Shown here: positions 1 to 6,817 of the stretch, piece by piece
Layout: the number at the start of each line of letters is the position of its first letter
Numbering within the stretch: the first letter of the stretch is position 1
From: Candidatus Bipolaricaulota bacterium
Lineage (GTDB): Bacteria; Bipolaricaulota; Bipolaricaulia; Bipolaricaulales; Bipolaricaulaceae
Length of the DNA: 37,655 nucleotides
Assembly: GCA_014360945.1 (NCBI GenBank)
Contig: JACIWM010000002.1
Location: forward strand, 1-37,655
Reading direction: 5' to 3'
The notes under the pieces: generated by a model
What the model was told of the DNA's origin: nothing
The model's database searches: none
Seen by the model: the letters and a program-made list of their open reading frames with translations, nothing else
Program-made: the position numbers and the translations under genes

Positions 1-89
1 TGGCGGAGGGAGGGGGATTCGAACCCCCGGAGGCTCGTCGCCTCACCGGTTTTCAAGACCGGCGGTTTCGGCCGCTCACCCATCCCTCC
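1..89 (-). tRNA. tRNA-Ser (anticodon UGA)
   Basis: The reverse complement folds as a class II tRNA. The 7-bp acceptor stem is GGAGGGA/TCCCTCC, followed by discriminator G and an encoded CCA that reaches base 1. The anticodon stem CCGGT/ACCGG encloses loop CTTGAAA, giving anticodon TGA (reads UCA/UCG). A long variable arm (GAGGC/GCCTC) and a GGGGG/CCCCC T-stem with TTCGAAT loop are present. The long variable arm and the G discriminator are serine-type. It shares its acceptor sequence with the second tRNA-Ser at the other end of the window. Confidence 0.96.
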
Positions 90-134
90 GAGAAAATTTT
101 GGGTGGCCCTCCGCCTCGCCGCAAGCGCGGGATA

Positions 135-161
135 TATAATGAACCTATGGTCGGGGGATGA
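135..161 (+). promoter_or_regulatory. -10 box and 4-codon leader cistron before the PIG-L gene
   Basis: A perfect TATAAT lies at 135-140. Six bases after it is an ATG (147-149) that opens a mini-frame ATG-GTC-GGG-GGA-TGA. Its stop (159-161) overlaps the ATG (158-160) of the deacetylase as ATGA. No good -35 is seen at 16-18 bases. The deacetylase has only a G-run abutting its start and no proper Shine-Dalgarno. A leaderless mini-cistron followed by re-initiation is one reading; a short 5' UTR is the other. Confidence 0.4.
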
Positions 162-1120
162 GGAAGCGTTTTGGGCGGCTGATCCTGATGGTCGCGGCTA
201 TTCCCGCGCTCATCGGGTTCATCCCCGGTGTACCTCATCCCGGTATCCAGCTTTTCATGTGGTGGGTGCCCCTGCCTCCCCGCGTGGACGTTCCTGAGCC
301 GAAAGAGGGGGTGGAGCGCGTCCTCGTCCTTGCTCCTCATCCGGACGACGAAGTTTTGGGTGCGGGCGGAGCCATTGTGGACTTCCTCAGCCAAGGCCAT
401 CAGGTACTTGTGGTTTTCCTCACCGCCGGGGATGCCAACACCGCGGCCAAGAGATTCCTCACCTGGAATCCTCTGAACAAGGCCGAGGACTTCCGAGCCT
501 TGGGTTACCGCCGTATGAAGGAGGCCGGACAGGCCATGCATATTCTCGGCGTTCCCTGGGATCACCTCCTGTTCTTGGGCTATCCCGACCGCGGTCTCTA
601 TGCCCTTTACACCACCTACCGAGAGAAGATTTTCACAAGCCCATTTACAAAAATGGATCACCCGTTTTACACGAACAGCTTCAACCCCGAGGCCCGCTAC
701 ACCGGTGCCGATCTTCTCCGGGATCTGTGCACCATCCTTGAGCGCTATCAGCCCACCATCGTTTACTGTCCGCACCCGGAGGACGCACACTCCGACCACC
801 GGGCCACCGCGTATTTTTTGGCGGAGGCATTGGCGCAGGTCTCTTTGGCCCCGGAGGTCCGTTATTACTTGGTGCACGGCCATCGCTGGCCTCATCCCCT
901 TCGGCTTGTTTTGGATGCGGAGCTTCCCAGCCCGGCGGATTTTTTGGCCGAATGGGATTGGTGTTCTCTTCCTTTGAGCGAGGAGGCGGTGGCGAAGAAG
1001 CTCGCGGCCATCCGGGCCTACAGCTCCCAGCGCCTCACCAACGGCCGATTCCTGGCAGCCTTTGTGCGCAAAAACGAGGTCTACACCTATCAAGCTATGG
1101 AACTCGTTCTAGACAAGTGA
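158..1120 (+). CDS. PIG-L/LmbE-family zinc deacetylase, membrane-anchored
   Basis: 320 residues. Family members remove an acetyl group from N-acetylglucosamine-type sugars on lipids or small thiols. The signature APHPDDE is at residues 59-65 (metal ligands H61 and D64), and HSDH at 211-214 supplies the third ligand, so the catalytic site looks intact. Residues about 7-25 form a hydrophobic segment after a basic start (MRKR), so the enzyme is probably tethered to the membrane facing outward, or exported. The gene converges with, and overlaps by 26 bases, a gene for a flippase-like protein fused to a NodS-like methyltransferase. PIG-L deacetylases and NodS-type methyltransferases are known as fused or neighbouring partners in other bacteria, so both may act on one envelope glycolipid. 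The substrate cannot be read from sequence. Confidence 0.85.
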   Translation: MRKRFGRLILMVAAIPALIGFIPGVPHPGIQLFMWWVPLPPRVDVPEPKEGVERVLVLAPHPDDEVLGAGGAIVDFLSQGHQVLVVFLTAGDANTAAKRFLTWNPLNKAEDFRALGYRRMKEAGQAMHILGVPWDHLLFLGYPDRGLYALYTTYREKIFTSPFTKMDHPFYTNSFNPEARYTGADLLRDLCTILERYQPTIVYCPHPEDAHSDHRATAYFLAEALAQVSLAPEVRYYLVHGHRWPHPLRLVLDAELPSPADFLAEWDWCSLPLSEEAVAKKLAAIRAYSSQRLTNGRFLAAFVRKNEVYTYQAMELVLDK

Positions 1121-2720
1121 TGGCATAAGGCCGGAAAGCATGGGGCTCCACATGCTCTGCCACCTTTTTAAATTGAGGGTGGGAAAGGAAGGGGCGATGG
1201 AAGAGGCGGGCGGCGGGCCAGGCGCTCACCAGCACCAGGTGCCCACCGGGCTCGATCTTTTCGGCCAGCATTTGAGCCAGCCTTTTCATGCGTTGATAGC
1301 CCAGGTAATAAATGACCTCTGAGCAGAAGACGAGGTCGAATTTTCCCGGGGGTAAGGACTGGCCGATATCAAGTTGGTGGTATTCCACGGGAAGGCCCCG
1401 GCTTTTTTCCCGGGCGCGGGCCAGGGCCCGGCTGGAAATATCCACGCCCACGGCCTCCTTGGCCACGCCTTCTTCTACTAATTTGCGGCTAAAAAGACCT
1501 TCCGCGCAGCCCAAGTCCAATGCCCGCCGATACGGTGGCTCCCCGCCCGCTTTTTTGCGCGGCAAAATGGCAAGTTTTAGGTCGTATTTGCGCACTTCAT
1601 ACGGGCTTTTCGCGTAGTCCCAGGGGTCCTCTCGGCGGAAGCGAAGGTCGAAAAAGCGCTGCAGGACCCTGGGTCGAAGGAGGATTCCGTATACTAGAAG
1701 ATTCCCGACCTCTGCCAGGCCCCGGACGAAACCCAGAGCGTGCTTCGCCTTTTTTCCCGCGCCATACCAAGTCAAAACGGCGAAGCCCAAGCCCACGAGG
1801 GTGAGCTCGATGAACCTATAGGTGAGGGAAAAAGCGAGGGAAGCGGCTGGGGGCACTCCCAAAAGCCCGAGGATTCCGACTCTTCCGCTCTCCGCCGTGC
1901 CCACTCCCGCGGGGGTCAGCCACAAAAAGAGGGAGAGGAAGGCGTTGAGATTGAAATAAACGCCCATCTCTCGCCAGGAAAACCACCTCCCTTGGGCGAG
2001 CCCGAAGTAGAAAAACGGCCGGAAATAGTGGCAAAGGAAGCTCAAAAACTGGAAGAAAAACGCGGCGAAGAGGGCATGAAAATTGCGGCGGAAAAGAGAG
2101 CTCATGGACTCTTCCATTCCCCGAATTTTTTGCGCTAGCCTTAGAAGGGGTGGGAAAGGCCGGCCTAAAAAGGTCACGATTCGGCTGAGCCAGCCCCAGC
2201 CCAGGGCGAAGCTTACGGCGCCGAGGAAGATGGCGAGGCCCAGGATCACTAGTCCCAAAAGGGCCCAGAGGCGGGCTCGGTCGGAAAGGTAAGGGAGGAC
2301 GAGGCCTGCGCCGGCCACGGCGAAGCCCAAAAGCACAATTCCCGCGATGACTCGGTCCCAAACCAAAGTCCCGGCCACAGTGGTTGGATCATGGCCGGTG
2401 CGGCGCACGACGATCCAGCCCCGCACGGGCTCTCCCCCAAGATAGGCCACGGGAGTGATGTAGGACACGGCATATCCGGCCAAAGCTGCGGCCCAGGTTG
2501 TGCGGGAAGAAACGGGGACCCCCGCGCCCCGTAGCAAAAACCACCAGCTTCCCGCCCAGAACGTGAGGCCAAGGATCTCCAGCCCAAACAGGAAAAACAG
2601 GGCCCAAAGGGGCAAACTTTGCGCAGCGGCCCAGATCTCTCGCGGCCCACTTACCGCCACAAGGAACGAAAAAGCGCCGAGCCCCAAAAGCAAAAGAACG
2701 AAGATGAAAAGCCGGCGCAT
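1095..2720 (-). CDS. Flippase-like (UPF0104/AglD-type) membrane domain fused to a NodS-like SAM methyltransferase
   Basis: 541 residues in two parts. Residues 1 to about 325 are strongly hydrophobic with many membrane spans, and have the look of the lysylphosphatidylglycerol synthetase/AglD transmembrane family (for example the stretch ending LTPAGVGTAESG). Residues about 365-541 are a class I methyltransferase: a NodS-type lead-in (DPWDYAKSPYEVRKY), motif I LDLGCAEG at 401-408, the acidic VGVD strand, and FDLVFCSEVIYYL as motif IV. The fusion is uninterrupted. ATG 2720 was chosen because a -10-like TAGACT lies 9 bases upstream. The stop (TAG, 1095-1097) lies inside the 3' end of the opposing deacetylase gene. 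I infer a role in modifying and translocating a lipid-linked sugar or similar envelope compound; no substrate can be named. Confidence 0.8.
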   Translation of the reverse strand: MRRLFIFVLLLLGLGAFSFLVAVSGPREIWAAAQSLPLWALFFLFGLEILGLTFWAGSWWFLLRGAGVPVSSRTTWAAALAGYAVSYITPVAYLGGEPVRGWIVVRRTGHDPTTVAGTLVWDRVIAGIVLLGFAVAGAGLVLPYLSDRARLWALLGLVILGLAIFLGAVSFALGWGWLSRIVTFLGRPFPPLLRLAQKIRGMEESMSSLFRRNFHALFAAFFFQFLSFLCHYFRPFFYFGLAQGRWFSWREMGVYFNLNAFLSLFLWLTPAGVGTAESGRVGILGLLGVPPAASLAFSLTYRFIELTLVGLGFAVLTWYGAGKKAKHALGFVRGLAEVGNLLVYGILLRPRVLQRFFDLRFRREDPWDYAKSPYEVRKYDLKLAILPRKKAGGEPPYRRALDLGCAEGLFSRKLVEEGVAKEAVGVDISSRALARAREKSRGLPVEYHQLDIGQSLPPGKFDLVFCSEVIYYLGYQRMKRLAQMLAEKIEPGGHLVLVSAWPAARLFHRPFLSHPQFKKVAEHVEPHAFRPYAITCLERVP

Positions 2721-2729
2721 GGTGCTGAG

Positions 2730-2735
2730 AGTCTA
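2730..2735 (-). promoter_or_regulatory. -10 box for the flippase-methyltransferase gene
   Basis: On the minus strand TAGACT is followed by 9 bases and then ATG 2720. The -35 is weak (TTTGCT at 18 bases is the best seen). The spacing would make the mRNA leaderless. It sits in the 78-base divergent gap shared with gyrA. Confidence 0.4.
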
Positions 2736-2760
2736 CGGAAAGGGAGAGGAACAAGCAAAG

Positions 2761-2789
2761 TTGAGAAAGCCCTGATTAGCTCGTACCAT
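2761..2789 (+). promoter_or_regulatory. gyrA promoter, leaderless type
   Basis: TTGAGA (2761-2766), a 17-base spacer, TACCAT (2784-2789), then 9 bases to the gyrA ATG at 2799. Transcription would start at or within a base or two of the ATG. No Shine-Dalgarno precedes the start. Confidence 0.6.
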
Positions 2790-2798
2790 TTGCGTGTT

Positions 2799-5192
2799 AT
2801 GCCGGAGCGGATCGAGGTGGCCTTCATCGAAGAAGAGATGGAGCAGTCGTACATCGACTACGCCATCTCTGTGATCCGGGGTCGGGCCATTCCCGATGTG
2901 CGGGATGGCCTAAAACCCGTGCAGCGCCGCATCCTTTACGGAATGCGCGAGCTTGGCCTTACTCCCAACCGTCCCCATCGCAAGTCTGCCCGCATCGTGG
3001 GTGAGGTCCTGGGTAAATACCATCCCCACGGGGACATGGCCGTGTATGAAGCCATGGTGGGGCTGGCCCAACCCTTCACCACTCGCTACCCCCTCGTGGA
3101 TGGGCAGGGCAACTTCGGCTCTGTAGATGGGGATGAGCCCGCGGCCATGCGGTACACGGAAGCACGCCTTGCCCCCATCGCCATGGAGTTCCTAGAGGAG
3201 CTGGATGAGGAGACCGTCGACTTCCTTCCAAACTTCGATGGCTCGCTCCAGGAACCCGAGGTTCTCCCTGTGCGCTTTCCTAATGTACTTGCTAACGGAG
3301 CCTGGGGTATTTCCGTGGGGATGACCACCCAGATTCCTCCGCACAACCTGCGGGAGCTCATCCAGGCCACCCTGTACGTTTTGGATCACCCTGAGGCTAC
3401 GGTGGATGAACTGCTTCAATTCCTTCCCGGTCCGGACTTTCCCACCGGCGGGATCATCGTTGGTAAAGAGGGGATCCGCGAGGCCTACGCTACCGGGGAG
3501 GGAAGGTTCATTTTGCGCGGCCGGGCCTTCATCGAGGACGGGAAAATCGTGATCACCGAGATCCCCTACCAGGTACGAAAAAGCGCGATCATCGAGGCCA
3601 TCGCCGAGAAGGTCAAAGCGGGCGATATCGAGGGAATCAGCGATCTCCGCGATGAATCGGACCGGGAGGGGCTGCGAGTGGTAGTGGAGCTGAAGAAGGG
3701 TGCGGATCCGGAGCGTGTTCTGGCCCAGCTTTATAAACTCACCCCTCTTGAGCGCACGTTTTCCTGCCACTTTTTGGTCGTCGATGGCGGGAATCCCCGT
3801 ACCCTTTCCTTGCCCCAGATCCTTCAGGCCTTTTTGGCATTCCGGCGGGAGACGGTGCGGCGCCGGACGCAGTTCCGCCTGCGCCAAGCTCAAGAACGGG
3901 CCCACATCCTCGAAGGTTTCCAAAAGGCTTTGGCCCGGCTCTCCGAGGTGATCGAGATCGTACGGGGTGCGGCGGAGCCGGCCCAGGCCGAGGCCCTGTT
4001 GGCCGCGGAGATCGGCCTTACCCAAAAGCAGGCGGAAGCTGTGTTGCGCATGCGCCTCGCCCAGCTCACGAAGCTTGAGCGACAAAAAATCGACGAGGAA
4101 CTGGCGGAGTTGCGCCGAAAGATCCAAGAGTATGAGGCGATCCTTGCCGATCCCAAAAAGCTCAATGACGTCATCCGCGAGGAACTCCGGAACGTGGCTG
4201 AACGCTACGGAGATCCTCGCCGCACCGCCATCCTCGAACGGGACGAGTTCGCCTTCGCTTTTTCCGCAGAGGTGCCGGCGGTGGATGTGATCCTTTGTGT
4301 GACGAGTAAAGGCTATGTGAATGTGACGGAACGGGAGGCGTTTCGGACCCAGGGCCGGGGTGGAAAAGGCGTGATTGGCATCCGTCCTAAAGAGGGAGAT
4401 TTTCTGCGTCAGATCGTACCTGCCAGCACTCGCGAGGACCTCTTGGTGTTCACCGACCGGGGCCGGGTGTTCAAGTTGCCGTTGGCCCGCCTGGACGTGG
4501 GAGATCGGGATTCCCCGGGAAAGAACCTGCGCCAGTTCCTGGACATAGAGCTGGACGAGGAGGTGCGGGCGGTGTGCCCCGTGGCCGACTACTCCCAGGG
4601 CTATGCCCTTCTGGCCACGCGGATGGGCCTGGTCAATCGAAATTCCCTCTCTGATTACGCCAATGCCCGAGCATCGGGAATCATCGCCCATGATGCGGAG
4701 GAAGGAGACCGCCTGGTGGACGTGACCATCACCCACGGTGGAGGGGAAGTGATCCTGGCTAGCTCCCAGGGGCAGCTCATTCGCTTTTCAGAGGAGGAGA
4801 TCCGCGTCACTCGCCGGCCCTCCAAAGGAGTGATCGGGATTAGGCTCAATCCCGGGGATCGGGTAGTGACCATGGTCTGGCTTCCGCCCGGGGTGACGGG
4901 AAAGAAGCTGCTTTTGGTGACGAGCCAGGGTTACGGGAAGCGTGTGGAGCTCGCGGATATTCCGGTTCAGGGGCGGGGAGGAAAAGGGGTGATCGGGATC
5001 AAGTTGGACGGGGAGGAATTGGTGGCCGCGGTCCTTGTGGGTGAGGAGGACGAGGTGGCCTTGTCCACGGCCCTGGGCAAGGTCATCCGATTTGCCGCCG
5101 CCCAAGTGAGCACCTTCTCCCGCTATGCGCGGGGGGTGAAACTTATTCAAGTCGATCCCGGCGACCGCGTGGTTTCCGCGGTGGTGGTGTGA
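2799..5192 (+). CDS. gyrA: DNA gyrase subunit A
   Basis: 797 residues, the usual length is 800-875. The subunit breaks and rejoins DNA for ATP-driven negative supercoiling with GyrB. The N-terminal winged-helix/tower region contains the catalytic tyrosine in RYTEARL (Y119). The C-terminal beta-pinwheel contains a GyrA-box-like QGRGGKG at 518-524 and a second copy at 724-730, which favours GyrA over ParC. The frame is open for 60 codons upstream, but homology begins at MPERIEVAF and the promoter spacing fits ATG 2799. At the quinolone-contact positions equivalent to E. coli S83 and D87, M80 and E84 are found (HGDMAVYE). gyrB is not in the window. tyrS follows with no gap (TGA then ATG). Confidence 0.97.
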   Translation: MPERIEVAFIEEEMEQSYIDYAISVIRGRAIPDVRDGLKPVQRRILYGMRELGLTPNRPHRKSARIVGEVLGKYHPHGDMAVYEAMVGLAQPFTTRYPLVDGQGNFGSVDGDEPAAMRYTEARLAPIAMEFLEELDEETVDFLPNFDGSLQEPEVLPVRFPNVLANGAWGISVGMTTQIPPHNLRELIQATLYVLDHPEATVDELLQFLPGPDFPTGGIIVGKEGIREAYATGEGRFILRGRAFIEDGKIVITEIPYQVRKSAIIEAIAEKVKAGDIEGISDLRDESDREGLRVVVELKKGADPERVLAQLYKLTPLERTFSCHFLVVDGGNPRTLSLPQILQAFLAFRRETVRRRTQFRLRQAQERAHILEGFQKALARLSEVIEIVRGAAEPAQAEALLAAEIGLTQKQAEAVLRMRLAQLTKLERQKIDEELAELRRKIQEYEAILADPKKLNDVIREELRNVAERYGDPRRTAILERDEFAFAFSAEVPAVDVILCVTSKGYVNVTEREAFRTQGRGGKGVIGIRPKEGDFLRQIVPASTREDLLVFTDRGRVFKLPLARLDVGDRDSPGKNLRQFLDIELDEEVRAVCPVADYSQGYALLATRMGLVNRNSLSDYANARASGIIAHDAEEGDRLVDVTITHGGGEVILASSQGQLIRFSEEEIRVTRRPSKGVIGIRLNPGDRVVTMVWLPPGVTGKKLLLVTSQGYGKRVELADIPVQGRGGKGVIGIKLDGEELVAAVLVGEEDEVALSTALGKVIRFAAAQVSTFSRYARGVKLIQVDPGDRVVSAVVV

Positions 5193-6395
5193 ATGGATAT
5201 TGCCCAGGAAGTGGAGCGACAGCTCAGGATCATTGAGAAAAACGCGGAGACCCTCCTTCCCCGGGAGGAGTTGGCCCGAAAAATCGCGCGCTCGTTGGAG
5301 ACAGGAAAGCCCTTGCGGGTGAAGCTCGGGATTGATCCATCTGCGCCGGAGCTCACCCTGGGCCATGCCGTGGTCCTGCGGAAACTCCGGCAGTTCCAGG
5401 ATCTTGGGCACTTGGCGGTCCTGGTGGTGGGCGATTTCACCGCCCGCATCGGCGATCCCTCCGGCCGCTCCAAGGCCCGGGAGCCTCTCTCCCCGGAGAC
5501 CATCGCCGAGAACATGAAAACCTATCGGGAACAAGCCTTCCGCATCCTCGACCCGGCTCGCACCGAGGTGCGCTATAACTCCGAATGGCTGGGCAACCTC
5601 ACCTTCGCCGAGATCCTCGTTCTCACCTCCCACTACACCGTGGCGCGGATGCTGGAGCGCGAGGATTTTGCCCGTCGATTTCGGGAGGGATCGCCCATCT
5701 CCATCATGGAGTTCCTCTATCCTTTGGCCCAGGCTTACGACTCCGTGGCGGTGAAGGCTGACGTGGAGCTGGGTGGTTCCGATCAGCGCTTCAATCTCCT
5801 CGTGGGCCGGGATATCCAGGAGGCCTACGGGCAAGAGCCCCAGGTGATCCTCACCATGCCCCTTCTCATCGGGACGGATGGAGTACGAAAAATGTCCAAG
5901 TCCTGGGGAAACTACATCGGGATCACCGAGCCCCCAGAGGAGCAGTTCGGAAAAATCATGGCCATCCCCGATGAGATCATGCCCCAATACTTCCGGCTTC
6001 TTACAGACATCGAATGGGAGGACGTGGCCCATCTGCACCCCAAGGAGGCCAAGAAAAAGCTGGCCTGGACCATTGTGGCTCAGTTCTATGGAGTGGAGGA
6101 GGCGGATCGGGCCCAGGCCCATTTCGAGCGGGTGTTCGAGGAGGAGCGGCCGCCGGAGACCATGCCGGAGGTGGCGGTAGGGTCCCTTTTGGATCAGGAG
6201 GGCAAGGCCGCGGTGGTGGAGCTCTTGGTGGCCTCCGGTCTGGTCTCCTCCAAATCCGAGGCGCGCAGGCTTCTTGGGCAAGGTGGGGTGTGGCTGGACG
6301 GGGAGAAAGTCCCGGCGGATCGGGAGCGGGTGGAGGTGCGGCCGGGCATGATCCTGCGGGTAGGCCGGCGCCGCTTCGCCCGCCTCGTCCTATGA
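5193..6395 (+). CDS. tyrS: Tyrosyl-tRNA synthetase
   Basis: 400 residues. Charges tRNA-Tyr with tyrosine in the cytoplasm. The class I signature is TLGH (55-58, the HIGH position) and KMSKS is at 233-237. The tyrosine-binding region GGSDQRFNLLVGRD is at about 194-207. The last about 65 residues form an S4 RNA-binding domain (SKSEARRLLGQGGVWLDGEK). The phrase GDFTARIGDPSGRSK is typical of the TyrZ/TyrRS-B subgroup. The gene starts directly after the gyrA stop, so it is almost certainly co-transcribed and probably translationally coupled. No T-box is visible, as expected for an internal gene. The stop overlaps the next gene as ATGA. Confidence 0.97.
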   Translation: MDIAQEVERQLRIIEKNAETLLPREELARKIARSLETGKPLRVKLGIDPSAPELTLGHAVVLRKLRQFQDLGHLAVLVVGDFTARIGDPSGRSKAREPLSPETIAENMKTYREQAFRILDPARTEVRYNSEWLGNLTFAEILVLTSHYTVARMLEREDFARRFREGSPISIMEFLYPLAQAYDSVAVKADVELGGSDQRFNLLVGRDIQEAYGQEPQVILTMPLLIGTDGVRKMSKSWGNYIGITEPPEEQFGKIMAIPDEIMPQYFRLLTDIEWEDVAHLHPKEAKKKLAWTIVAQFYGVEEADRAQAHFERVFEEERPPETMPEVAVGSLLDQEGKAAVVELLVASGLVSSKSEARRLLGQGGVWLDGEKVPADRERVEVRPGMILRVGRRRFARLVL

Positions 6396-6817
6396 ATTGC
6401 CCGTTTTGCCGCATTGCCCGCGGGGAACTCGCCGCACACCTTCTTTTCGCGGACGATGAGGTTTTGGCCTTTTTGGATGCGGCTCCCATGGCGCCCGGCC
6501 ACACCTTGGTCGTGCCCAAAACCCATGTGGAACGGTTCACCGAGCTTTCCGAAGAGCAGGCTAGCCGCCTTTTTGCTGTGGCCGTGCGAATCAGCCGGGC
6601 TCTCCAGGAGATCCTGGGCGCATCAGGGTTCACCGTAGGAATAAACGATGGCCGTGTGGCCGGCCAGGGTGTCCCTCATGTGCACATCCACATCGTCCCC
6701 CGCTTTCCCGGGGACGGCGGAAAATCCCTGCACGCCCTTTTGCCATACCGCCCGCTTCGTCCTGATCCAGACCTAGCTGCTCAGGTGCGGGCTCGCCTCA
6801 GTCTTCAAGAAAGCTGA
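6392..6817 (+). CDS. HIT-family nucleotide hydrolase/transferase (HinT-like)
   Basis: 141 residues. HIT proteins of this branch hydrolyse nucleoside phosphoramidates or dinucleotides. The histidine triad HVHIHIVPR has H96, H98 and H100, with the middle or last His acting as nucleophile by family knowledge. An N-terminal CPFC (3-6) is a common zinc-binding mark of HinT-type proteins. The start is the ATG that overlaps the tyrS stop (ATGA); the frame is open further upstream but only as a shadow of tyrS. Third gene of the gyrA operon. Its last 20 bases overlap the 3' end of the convergent beta-helix gene. Confidence 0.93.
   Translation: MNCPFCRIARGELAAHLLFADDEVLAFLDAAPMAPGHTLVVPKTHVERFTELSEEQASRLFAVAVRISRALQEILGASGFTVGINDGRVAGQGVPHVHIHIVPRFPGDGGKSLHALLPYRPLRPDPDLAAQVRARLSLQES

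Noticed and set aside
53..1093. Long open frame on the minus strand across the deacetylase gene
   Set aside because: It is the antisense shadow of the PIG-L gene, which has intact metal motifs; the shadow protein has no recognisable family pattern and runs into the tRNA.
3192..4736. 514-codon minus-strand frame inside gyrA
   Set aside because: GC-rich antisense shadow of gyrA; similar long shadows occur opposite tyrS, pnp, ftsA and ychF. High third-position GC produces these.
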